DNA of 6,320 nt, from assembly GCA_023436825.1 (NCBI GenBank), contig JAEZHS010000127.1:1-6320 (forward strand). The letters are read 5' to 3'. The position numbers and the translations under genes are program-made. Origin of the DNA: Pseudomonadota bacterium. GTDB taxonomy: Bacteria; Pseudomonadota; Alphaproteobacteria; Reyranellales; Reyranellaceae. This document shows, piece by piece, positions 1 to 6,230 of the stretch. How positions within the stretch are numbered: the first letter of the stretch is position 1; each line of letters opens with the position of its first letter. Below the pieces are notes generated by a model that had not been told where the DNA came from, ran no database searches, and saw only the letters and a list, made by a program, of their open reading frames with translations.

Positions 1-255
1 CGCGACCGCCGGAACGCCCGCCGCTTCGTGTCCCCAACGAAGCGCGACGGCTATGCTTGCTCCGTCGGCGAGACCGAACAGGGCATCAGCGCCATCGCCG
101 TGCCGATCGGCGGGGTCGGGCCGGTGATCGGCAGCCTCAACATCGTGTTCTTCACCTCGGCGATGACGCCCGAGGTCGCGGCCAGGCGCTACCTGGCCAG
201 TCTGAAGCAAGCGGCCAGTGACATCGAGCGCCGGTGGCGTGCAGCGCAGGCCTAA
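1..255 (+). CDS. IclR-family transcriptional regulator, C-terminal fragment
   Basis: The gene enters from the left edge and the last 84 residues are visible, ending in TAA at 253-255. The residues match the end of the IclR effector-binding (GAF-like) domain: a GYA-x-S-x-GE motif, then AIAVPI, then GSLNIVFF, SAMTPE, and a final helix with AARRYLASLKQAASDIE. In this family the C-terminal domain binds a small molecule and controls an N-terminal winged-helix DNA-binding domain, which lies outside the window. The SAMT-x-AA-x-RYL pattern is closest to the MhpR-like branch, which often controls aromatic or carboxylic-acid catabolism; that assignment is from memory and the ligand cannot be told. The gene converges on the cyclase gene, with stops 25 bp apart, so the two are not in one operon. 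Confidence 0.85.
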   Translation, partial: RDRRNARRFVSPTKRDGYACSVGETEQGISAIAVPIGGVGPVIGSLNIVFFTSAMTPEVAARRYLASLKQAASDIERRWRAAQA

Positions 256-280
256 TCCAACCCGTGAATCCGCCGTTGGG

Positions 281-2071
281 CTAGGGAAGTCCGGCCTTCC
301 GCAAACCATCGAAAAAATGGTCAGCGTCCGATGCGTTTCGGAACCGCATGATGCGCCTAGCTGTCCGGTCCATCGTGTAGTTTGGTTCAATCCGCAAGAC
401 GGCCGCTGTGTGTTGACGGGCTTTTTGAAGTTCCCCCGCTTGGGCGTAAGCGGCAGCCAGCCAGACCTGACCGTCGCGCAGATTTGGTGCGCGGGAAACA
501 CACTCTAGGAGTGGAGGGATTGCTTGTGAATAGCGGTTGAGCATGTACAGAGCCAATCCCAGGAATCCGGATGCTATCGGAAAATAGAACGGGTCGGCGC
601 GCATGTTTGCTTCGGCGGTTTGGACCGCTCGAGCGAATTCACCGGCGAAGATAAGGGCGCAGGCAAATCGCCGATCGGTGAAATTTGGATTCAAGGCAAC
701 GGCCCGCTCGAACTCGGCAATCGACAATTCGTGCTGTGCCTCAAAGGCGAACACGTATCCCAGTTGGGCGTGGGCCTGCGGCAAATTCTGATCGAGGTTC
801 ACGGCATTGCGACCAAATCTATGGGCACGATCCAGGGTCGCAGGATCGAGAAATTCACCGTCAAGCGAATTGATCCATGCAGCCGTGAATACAAACGAAA
901 GCACCGCGTGCGCGCGGGCATATGTCGGGTCCAGATCGAGGGATCGCTCCAAGAGCCGCCGCGCTTCGTGCAGTTCTTCGACCTTGTATGATGACTGGAA
1001 TGAGACGATCGTATCGGCCGCCCGCATATAGAAGTCGTACGCTTGCCACGTTGCCGGGGGCTTGAGCAGGGTGCGTTCAGCTTCAGCTTTGTTGAGTTGC
1101 GCAGCCAGAATGGTAGCGATCGTCCGAGCGACTTCATCTTGAATCGCGAAAACATCTTCGAGCTGCCGGTCGTAGCGCTCGGCCCAGCAATGGACCGCCG
1201 TCGTCGCATCGACGAGTTGCGCGTTGATCCGGACGCGTCCGCCGATACGACGAATGCCGCCCTCCAGCACGTAGCGTACGCCGAGCTCATGGCCGATCTG
1301 ACGGACATCGACAGACTTGCCCTTGTATTGAAAGCTGGAATTACGAGCGATGACAAACAAGTCGGAAAACCGCGAAAGCTCCGTAATGATGTCGTCGGTA
1401 ATGCCGTCGCTGAAGTACTCCTGCTCCGGGTCGCCGCTCATGTTTTGGAACGGCAGGACGGCAATCGACGGCCTATCGGGCAGGGGAAGCGGCATGACTT
1501 TGGCCGCGGAGATGGCAACTGTACCCTCAACAATCTGCCAGTCCGACGGTTGCCACTTCACGCTGAAGGCCTGAACAGGCCGTTCGATGTTTTTGAGAGG
1601 TAAATTGCCAAGGTCATCAAACGTCGCTTTGAGTCGCCCCTCAACCGCCTCTTGGACCGCGCGTGAGATGATAATACCGCCAGGCGGCGCCTCGGCCTCC
1701 AGCCGCGACGCTATGTTCACACCGTCGCCGTAGAGATCGCCGCCATCGACGATCAGATCACCTAGGTGCAAGCCCATGCGGAACACTAGCGCAGTGTCGG
1801 CGGGCTGGTTGCGATTGGTCTCGGCCGTTGCCTGCTGAAATTCGATCGCCGCCGACAGCGCATCGACCGCGCTCGCGAACTCAACGAGGGCACCGTCGCC
1901 GGTGAGCTTGACAAGCCTACCATCATAGCGCGCCAGTACCGGTTCGAGACGCTCCTTTCGATGCTCGCGCAGTCGCGCCAGCGTCCCGGCCTCGTCCCGC
2001 CCCATGAGGCGGGAGTAGCCGACAACGTCTCCAGCTAGGATCGCTGCCAATCTTCGCTGCTCGCGGGCCAC
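281..2071 (-). CDS. Class III adenylate/guanylate cyclase with TolB-like domain and TPR repeats
   Basis: A 596-residue protein predicted to make a cyclic nucleotide (probably cAMP) in the cytoplasm; no membrane segment or signal peptide is visible. The cyclase domain spans about residues 6-175. Metal-binding aspartates are D15 (in AGDVVGYS) and D59 (in LTGDG), the substrate-base pair is K55 and D112, and the transition-state pair is N119 and R123 (in GVNIASR), so it looks catalytically competent. Residues about 200-340 form a TolB-like domain (SIAVLPFQNMSGDPEQEYF, then VIARNSSFQYKG), and about 360-570 are TPR-like helices. This cyclase-TolB-TPR architecture is common in Rhizobiales. I chose the GTG start at 2071 because GGGGGGAG lies 5 bases upstream and the family begins there (VAREQRRLAAIL). 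An in-frame ATG at 2170 would add 33 residues but begins upstream of the likely promoter. cAMP rather than cGMP is inferred from the K/D pair. The TPR partner is unknown. Confidence 0.92.
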   Translation of the reverse strand: MAREQRRLAAILAGDVVGYSRLMGRDEAGTLARLREHRKERLEPVLARYDGRLVKLTGDGALVEFASAVDALSAAIEFQQATAETNRNQPADTALVFRMGLHLGDLIVDGGDLYGDGVNIASRLEAEAPPGGIIISRAVQEAVEGRLKATFDDLGNLPLKNIERPVQAFSVKWQPSDWQIVEGTVAISAAKVMPLPLPDRPSIAVLPFQNMSGDPEQEYFSDGITDDIITELSRFSDLFVIARNSSFQYKGKSVDVRQIGHELGVRYVLEGGIRRIGGRVRINAQLVDATTAVHCWAERYDRQLEDVFAIQDEVARTIATILAAQLNKAEAERTLLKPPATWQAYDFYMRAADTIVSFQSSYKVEELHEARRLLERSLDLDPTYARAHAVLSFVFTAAWINSLDGEFLDPATLDRAHRFGRNAVNLDQNLPQAHAQLGYVFAFEAQHELSIAEFERAVALNPNFTDRRFACALIFAGEFARAVQTAEANMRADPFYFPIASGFLGLALYMLNRYSQAIPPLLECVSRAPNLRDGQVWLAAAYAQAGELQKARQHTAAVLRIEPNYTMDRTARRIMRFRNASDADHFFDGLRKAGLP

Positions 2072-2076
2072 GGGAA

Positions 2077-2084
2077 CTCCCCCC
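2077..2084 (-). promoter_or_regulatory. Ribosome binding site deciding the GTG start of the TolB-TPR cyclase
   Basis: The minus strand reads GGGGGGAG, then five bases (TTCCC), then GTG at 2071-2069. This strong Shine-Dalgarno match supports the GTG start over the upstream ATG at 2170. The same arrangement, GGGGGAAG-TCCC-GTG, is kept at 2436-2450 on the plus strand in the broken paralogous copy. Confidence 0.75.
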
Positions 2085-2099
2085 GCATTTCCGCTGAGG

Positions 2100-2128
2100 A
2101 TCGTAAAAGACCCGGGGCTGTCAGGCAA
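2100..2128 (-). promoter_or_regulatory. Housekeeping-type promoter of the TolB-TPR cyclase gene
   Basis: On the minus strand a -35-like TTGCCT (2123-2128) is followed by a 17-base spacer and a -10-like TACGAT (2100-2105). Transcription would start near 2093, giving a leader of about 22 bases before the GTG. The support is comparative: the inverted paralogous copy at 2393-2421 has the identical two hexamers at the identical 17-base spacing, although the bases between them differ at many positions. No operator or activator site was recognised beside it. Confidence 0.65.
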
Positions 2129-2130
2129 TC

Positions 2131-2390
2131 GTATGAAAGGCCCTCTGGCGATGGAAATTCCTGCGAGCACAGTTGGTCAGCTGACACGGCCAAGTCCGCC
2201 CTTTGGCCCGAAACCGACCTCCTCACAGCGCGACTATGTGTCTGCTATCGGTGACAAGCGGGCATCGTTGCTCAGGACATACTCCGTCAGCTTCTGGACC
2301 CGAACTGGACGTGAATTTTTTCGGCGCGACACCTGTTTCTGACTCCACGGACCGTTCGCCCTCGGCATCTCCCGCCCTGCCTCGCCACTT
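2131..2390. other. Intergenic stretch without a gene between two divergent cyclase starts
   Basis: This lies between the promoter of the intact cyclase gene and the start of the broken copy. Reading frames here show no protein family I recognise and no convincing ribosome binding site. Apart from the degenerate palindromes at 2193-2312, it contains a 10-bp palindrome GTCAGCTGAC (about 2176-2185) and a short T-run at 2315-2320. The broad similarity of the two flanking promoter regions fades upstream of the -35 boxes. Confidence 0.5.
2193..2312. repeat. Three degenerate palindromic units about 46 bp apart
   Basis: Three related segments lie at 2193-2220, 2239-2265 and 2285-2312. Each has a left part like GTCnGCTnnnGG and a right part like CCGAAnnGGACnT, so each is an imperfect inverted repeat around a central GG. 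The right halves read GGCCCGAAACCGACCT, GGTGACAAGCGGGCAT and GGACCCGAACTGGACGT. The central GG positions are 2205, 2250 and 2296. Copies one and three are closest to each other. A possible fourth, weaker copy lies near 2334-2355. From memory, GTCCGCTTT...AAAGCGGAC-type sequences are widely scattered between genes in Bradyrhizobium-like genomes; this has not been checked here. Confidence 0.45.
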
Positions 2391-2392
2391 GA

Positions 2393-2421
2393 TTGCCTAG
2401 TGGGCCTCAGGCTCTTACGAT
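2393..2421 (+). promoter_or_regulatory. Promoter retained in front of the broken cyclase copy
   Basis: TTGCCT (2393-2398), a 17-base spacer and TACGAT (2416-2421) match the promoter of the intact cyclase gene exactly in hexamers and spacing, in the opposite orientation. If active, it would start a plus-strand transcript near 2428 that runs through the remnant and then antisense into the 3' end of the SAM-cyclase-ATPase gene. Confidence 0.5.
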
Positions 2422-2447
2422 CTGCCATCGCGAACGGGGGAAGTCCC

Positions 2448-2540
2448 GTGGCCCGTGAGCTTGCCAGTGCTGTCGATGCGCCGAGCGCGGCCATCGAGTT
2501 TCAGCAAGCCATGGTCGAGGCCAACCAGACGGCTGGGAAT
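2448..2540 (+). pseudogene. Broken 5' fragment of a second class III cyclase gene, with internal deletion
   Basis: After GGGGGAAG (2436-2443) a GTG at 2448 begins VARE, the same start as the intact cyclase, and continues at once into LASAVDAPSAAIEFQQA. Fifteen of the 16 residues from ASAVDA to FQQA match residues 66-81 of the intact protein, whose DNA is at 1829-1876 on the minus strand. Residues equivalent to 5-64 are missing, an in-frame loss of 60 codons that removes both metal-binding aspartates and the substrate lysine. Clear similarity fades after about 2540. The frame stays open to a TGA at 2637-2639, giving a possible 63-residue peptide with no cyclase function. DNA homology also covers the leader and promoter from about 2391. 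Third-position differences show this is an old copy, not a recent duplication or an assembly error. Confidence 0.75.
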
Positions 2541-2574
2541 CAGGCGAGGTACTTCAGGTCGTTCCGGGTCTGCG

Positions 2575-5500
2575 TTAGCTTCCTATCGATCGGTCCCTCG
2601 CTGCAGCTAGCCCTTCGCCGCCATCCGCCGAGAGTTTGAGCAGCGCCTGAACCTCCTCGATCTCGGGCATTTCCGGCGTCGGCGAAAAGCCATCGAGCGC
2701 AGGCGCGAGAATGGCGCCGGCTTTGGCCGCGCGGTCGGTCGCCTGGTAGAGCTTGGCGAGGGAAAGGGAGGCGAGCAGCTCATAGCTGCGAGCTCCCTGT
2801 TGCTTCGCGATGGCGATGGAGGTTTCGAAGGCTTCTTCGGCGTGGGCGAGGTCGGCCAAGTCGCGCTTCAGCAGGATTTCGCCGCATAGCCGATGGAGGT
2901 ACGGGTCAGTGAAATGCTCACCTGTCTCGGCGGCAATCGCGAGTCCCTGGTCGATCCGGGCCAGGGCGCTATCGTAGTCCCGGGTCATGGCCTGAAGTTC
3001 TGCGAGCAATCCGTAGTACGATGGAGCGTTGCTCCTGTTGCCTCGAGCGAGGTAGGACTCCAGCGCCTGCTTGAGCCCAAGGGCCCCGGCCACGGGATCG
3101 AGTTGCCGACCACGAGCCCAGTTCGCGTACATCTGACCAACGTCAGCATAAGTCCTCATGTCGTGCTCTTCTGTCAATGCGACCAGGGACTCCGCGCCGA
3201 GGCGTGTGGCCGGAACGTCCCCGCGGCGGCTTGCAATAACGGTCTTGAAGAAGAGCGCGCTGGCGACAGCGGCGACATGGCCCAATTCAGCGGCGCGCCG
3301 GGTCGACCAGTCGGTAAGCTGTCGTGCGCGCTCGAGCTCCCCCAAATGCCATTCTGTCAACGCGAGGAAGTTCGTCGCGCTCACTTGAGTGTCATTGCCA
3401 AACCGGAACAGCGTATCCCGGTCTCGTTCACGGATGTAGTCGCCCAATGCCCGCTCGAGGACGGATCGTGCCGCGTGCAAGTCGCCGAACTTGAGCAAGA
3501 CAAAGCCTAGAACGCGGCGAGCCACGCCGGCTTCCGGGGCGCGCCCGTCGGCTTCGGCTTCCCTGAGGAAGGCTTCAGCTGTTTCACGCGCTTGGCGATG
3601 TTGGCCACGCATGAAGCCTGCAAGGCACTGTCCGTAGTAGGCGATAAAGCGTGCAGCGGAGCCTTCGGCCGGTCTCGCGAATTCGCTGGCGCGCTCGTAG
3701 GCGGCGCTCATTTCGTTGGCGGCAAAGCCCTTCAACCACATCGCGGCATGACCATAGTCGGTGTGCAACTTCAGAAGTCGGCTCGAAACACCTGTGTCTC
3801 CGGCGCCCTGCTGCCTCTCTGCTTGCTCCGCTTTTTCGGCCATCACGATCGCCTTGCCGAGATGGGCGATCGCTTCCTTGTAGGCCGAGCGGCGCAGCGC
3901 GTCCTCGCCCGCCCTGCCCAACCAGTCGATCGCCATGTCGTCGAGCCCGGCCTCCTTGGCGTGATGCGCCACGGCTTCGGGTTCGCCCATGGCCTCGATC
4001 AGCGCCTTCGCCGCACGTCGGTGCAGCGCCTGCCGGCGGCCTCTCAAAAGGCTGTCGTAGGCCGCGTCCTGGATCAGCGCGTGCTTGAAACGGTAGTTCG
4101 CCTTCGGCGGGACGCCTTCGACGAAAAGAAGGTCCGCGCCCACGAGACCGTCCAAAGCGGATTGGAGCATGACTTCATCGAGGCCCAGGTAGCCGCCCTC
4201 GCCGAAGTCCTCGGAGTCGGGGGAGGCACGGTCGCCAGCCGCGGCTTGAAGAGCGACGTCGCGCAGAAGCGCGTAGGAAAAACTCCGCCCCAACACCGCT
4301 CCGACCTGGGCCATTTCGCGCGCCGATCCCAAGCGGTCGAGGCGCGCTGCGAGCGACTGCCGCAAGGTCGGCGGGATCGCTTGCGCGCCGCCTTGCTTGC
4401 CGCGCTCAAGAAGCAGACGCGTCACCTCCTCAACGAACAACGGCACGCCGCCGGCGCGCTCGCTCACGCCCTTGACCACCTCCGGCGGCAGCGCGTGCAC
4501 GGACGAGAGGTCAGCAATCATCCGCTGAACATGCGCCTCGTTGAGCGGCGTCAGCGAAAGGACGCTGTGATGTGGGCGCAGGCTCCACGGCGGTCGGAAT
4601 TCAGGCCGTGCCGTAGCCAGAATGAGGAGCGGAGCTTGGGTACTGCTCTTGCTCAACGCGTGAATGAGATCGATCGAGGTCGGGTCGAACCACTGTAAAT
4701 CCTCAACGACAAGAACAAGCGGCTGCACGCGCGCGCCGGCCATCGCCATGGCAACCATCGCCGCCAACTGCCTGCGCTGAACCTCGTCGGGCGGAAGGCT
4801 CGGCCGTCGTTCTGGCGGAACCGGGATGTCAACCAGCGGAGCAAGCAGGGGCGCAAGCTCGCCGGCGTCGAGCTTGATCTGCGTGAGGACCAATTCGAGC
4901 TCGCCCAGCCGCTGCTCCGGTGCAGCCTCGGGACCACCAAACCGGGCGCGTCCCCACCCCAAGACTGGGTGCAGCGGCGTATTCTGCAAGAGCTGCGACG
5001 AACTCCATTCGATCCATGTGTGCGGCGTGTCGCCGAGTCGCGCTCGAAACTCTTCCACCAGCCGCGACTTGCCGATGCCAGGCTCGCCGACGATGAGCAG
5101 GAACTGCCCGTCGCCCGCGCGGGCCTGTTCCCAGCGGCGGGCCAGGATGCTGAGGTCCTCCTCGCGGCCAATGAAAGGCGTGAGAGTCCGGGGGCTGGTT
5201 CGGCGGCGGCCGCCGCTCACACGCAGGATGCGATAAAGCGTCACCGGAACCGGGACGCCTTTGAGTTCATGCGCGCCCTTGTCCTCAACGATGAAGAGTC
5301 CGGCGATCTGCCGCTGCACGGTTGCGGTGACCAGAACGGTTCCCGGCTCGGCCGCAGCCTGAACACGCGCGGCAACGTTCGGCGCTTCCCCGAACACCTC
5401 GCCGGCTGCGTCGACGATGACGGGGCCACTTTCAAGTCCGATGCGGGCGACCAGCTCCGGAACGCCGGCGCCGGCCTTGCGCGCGTTGAGTTCGGCGAGG

Positions 5501-6009
5501 GCGCGCTGGATAGCCAAGGCGGCACGCACGGCACGCTCAGCGTCGTTTTCCTCCGCTTGAGGGTAGCCAAACAGGGCCAGCAGCCCGTCGCCTATCCTCC
5601 TCGCCACGTGACCGCCGAGCCCAGCCACGGCGTTCGACGCCTCGTCGAGATAGGCATTGAGGATATTGCGCCAGTCTTCCACGTCGAGCTGCGAGGCGAG
5701 GTTGGTCGAACCCACCAGGTCGCAGAACATCAGCGTGATCGGGCGGCGTTCGGCATCCGGGGGCGCAAAGGTGTGCGGCGCCAAAGCGGTGGCGGCCGCC
5801 ACCCGTCGCGCCTGGTCAAAACGCGATTGGTGCGCTGCACGGGCGGCTATGGCCCTCAGCAGTCGTTTGCGATCGCCCAGCGGGATGCCGAGCTTCTCTA
5901 GGTCGCCGTCGGTGAGATCGGCGAGCACGTCCGCGTCGATCCTGTTGTCTCGAAACTTCTGCTCGTATTGACCGAGGCCGAGACCACGCAGCCATTCGCG
6001 GACATCCAT
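2575..6009 (-). CDS. SAM domain / class III cyclase / STAND-like ATPase / TPR signalling protein
   Basis: A 1144-residue protein predicted to be a large cytoplasmic signalling ATPase with a cyclase domain. Residues 1-55 are a SAM domain (REWLRGLGLGQYEQKF; LEKLGIPLGDRKRLL). About 88-262 is the cyclase domain: metal aspartates D97 (FCDLVGST) and D141 (RIGDGLLALFGYP), and N211/R215 (PNVAAR). The usual substrate lysine is R137, and the base-selecting acidic position is E204. About 277-535 is the ATPase: Walker A GEPGIGKS (308-315), Walker B LVLVVED (431-437), ATARPEF (465-471) and GGVPLFVEE (520-528). FKHALIQDAAYDSLL (641-655) typifies the following helical region of this family, and the remainder to about 1130 is TPR-like repeats. 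The ATG at 6009 is preferred: GGAG sits 7 bases upstream and the SAM domain begins there. An ATG at 6048 would add 13 residues with a poor ribosome site. The architecture is well known in Rhizobiales; its ligand and partner are not known. Confidence 0.92.
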   Translation of the reverse strand: MDVREWLRGLGLGQYEQKFRDNRIDADVLADLTDGDLEKLGIPLGDRKRLLRAIAARAAHQSRFDQARRVAAATALAPHTFAPPDAERRPITLMFCDLVGSTNLASQLDVEDWRNILNAYLDEASNAVAGLGGHVARRIGDGLLALFGYPQAEENDAERAVRAALAIQRALAELNARKAGAGVPELVARIGLESGPVIVDAAGEVFGEAPNVAARVQAAAEPGTVLVTATVQRQIAGLFIVEDKGAHELKGVPVPVTLYRILRVSGGRRRTSPRTLTPFIGREEDLSILARRWEQARAGDGQFLLIVGEPGIGKSRLVEEFRARLGDTPHTWIEWSSSQLLQNTPLHPVLGWGRARFGGPEAAPEQRLGELELVLTQIKLDAGELAPLLAPLVDIPVPPERRPSLPPDEVQRRQLAAMVAMAMAGARVQPLVLVVEDLQWFDPTSIDLIHALSKSSTQAPLLILATARPEFRPPWSLRPHHSVLSLTPLNEAHVQRMIADLSSVHALPPEVVKGVSERAGGVPLFVEEVTRLLLERGKQGGAQAIPPTLRQSLAARLDRLGSAREMAQVGAVLGRSFSYALLRDVALQAAAGDRASPDSEDFGEGGYLGLDEVMLQSALDGLVGADLLFVEGVPPKANYRFKHALIQDAAYDSLLRGRRQALHRRAAKALIEAMGEPEAVAHHAKEAGLDDMAIDWLGRAGEDALRRSAYKEAIAHLGKAIVMAEKAEQAERQQGAGDTGVSSRLLKLHTDYGHAAMWLKGFAANEMSAAYERASEFARPAEGSAARFIAYYGQCLAGFMRGQHRQARETAEAFLREAEADGRAPEAGVARRVLGFVLLKFGDLHAARSVLERALGDYIRERDRDTLFRFGNDTQVSATNFLALTEWHLGELERARQLTDWSTRRAAELGHVAAVASALFFKTVIASRRGDVPATRLGAESLVALTEEHDMRTYADVGQMYANWARGRQLDPVAGALGLKQALESYLARGNRSNAPSYYGLLAELQAMTRDYDSALARIDQGLAIAAETGEHFTDPYLHRLCGEILLKRDLADLAHAEEAFETSIAIAKQQGARSYELLASLSLAKLYQATDRAAKAGAILAPALDGFSPTPEMPEIEEVQALLKLSADGGEGLAAARDRSIGS

Positions 6010-6016
6010 AGTCGCG

Positions 6017-6020
6017 CTCC
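6017..6020 (-). promoter_or_regulatory. Ribosome binding site for the SAM-cyclase-ATPase gene
   Basis: The minus strand reads TGGAG, seven bases, then ATG at 6009-6007. This favours the ATG at 6009 over the one at 6048, which has no purine-rich Shine-Dalgarno match at suitable distance. Confidence 0.55.
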
Positions 6021-6035
6021 ACAATGGCTTGCCAG

Positions 6036-6064
6036 ATATTCGCTCCATCTCGGCGCGCCGTCCA
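6036..6064 (-). promoter_or_regulatory. Possible promoter of the SAM-cyclase-ATPase gene
   Basis: On the minus strand TGGACG (6059-6064) and GAATAT (6036-6041) are separated by 17 bases and would start transcription about 20 bases before the ATG. The -35 box matches the consensus at only four of six positions and there is no second copy for comparison, so this is a weak call. Confidence 0.28.
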
Positions 6065-6102
6065 GACGTCGCGTCCGCACTAACTGATGGCTTTTGATCC
6101 TA

Positions 6103-6147
6103 GAGCATGATGCGTGCAGGCGGAACCACCTGGGACGCATCGTGCCC
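6103..6147. repeat. Imperfect hairpin repeat, RIME-like
   Basis: The arm GCATGATGCGT (6105-6115) pairs with ACGCATCGTGC (6135-6145) with one G-T pair, and the 19-base loop contains a nested CAGG/CCTG stem (6117-6120 with 6129-6132). The segment begins CTAGAGCATGAT (6100-6111), which from memory is how a very common intergenic palindrome family of Rhizobiales begins. The family assignment is inference. It lies upstream of the SAM-cyclase-ATPase gene and outside any coding frame I can support. Confidence 0.5.
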
Positions 6148-6157
6148 TGTGAAACGA

Positions 6158-6170
6158 GCACCGCCGGTGC
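6158..6170. repeat. Short 13-bp inverted repeat
   Basis: GCACCG and CGGTGC flank a single central C. It lies between the hairpin at 6103-6147 and the long palindrome at 6175-6220, forming a run of three consecutive inverted repeats. On its own it could be chance in GC-rich DNA. Confidence 0.35.
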
Positions 6171-6174
6171 GCGC

Positions 6175-6220
6175 GAATGAGATCAGATGGAACCGCGCGC
6201 GGTTCCATCTGATCTCATTC
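6175..6220. repeat. Perfect 46-bp palindrome
   Basis: The 23-base arm at 6175-6197 is the exact reverse complement of 6198-6220, with no loop; the arm core is GATCAGATGGAACCGCG. It begins 10 bases after the stop of the minus-strand gene at the right edge and could form a cruciform in DNA or a stable hairpin in that gene's RNA. It lacks a T-run on the minus strand, so it is not a standard intrinsic terminator there; it could still slow polymerase or protect the 3' end. The other explanation is a dispersed intergenic palindrome, as found in many alphaproteobacteria. Confidence 0.85.
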
Positions 6221-6230
6221 CGCTTTAGTT

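Noticed and set aside
256..280. Possible bidirectional terminator between the convergent IclR and cyclase genes
   Set aside because: Only a five-pair CCAAC/GTTGG stem (257-261 with 275-279) with a 13-base loop and no T-run; too weak to call.
1043..1603. Plus-strand open frame (186 codons) opposite the TolB-like region
   Set aside because: It is antisense to well-conserved TolB-like coding sequence, with no motif and no promoter.
2234..2494. Minus-strand open frame of 86 codons in the intergenic region
   Set aside because: It overlaps the remnant and the palindromic units on the opposite strand, and its composition and sequence resemble no protein family.
2524..2537. Possible terminator after the SAM-cyclase-ATPase gene
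   Set aside because: The CCAG/CTGG stem is only four pairs with no T-run, and the sequence is explained as part of the cyclase remnant.
3592..4698. Long plus-strand open frame (368 codons) opposite the SAM-cyclase-ATPase gene
   Set aside because: It lies wholly antisense to clear ATPase and TPR coding sequence, has no recognisable domain, and long antisense frames are expected in GC-rich DNA.
4969..5901. Plus-strand open frame (310 codons) opposite the cyclase and ATPase domains
   Set aside because: It is a shadow of the conserved domains on the minus strand; its translation shows no family motif and it has no ribosome site that I could see.
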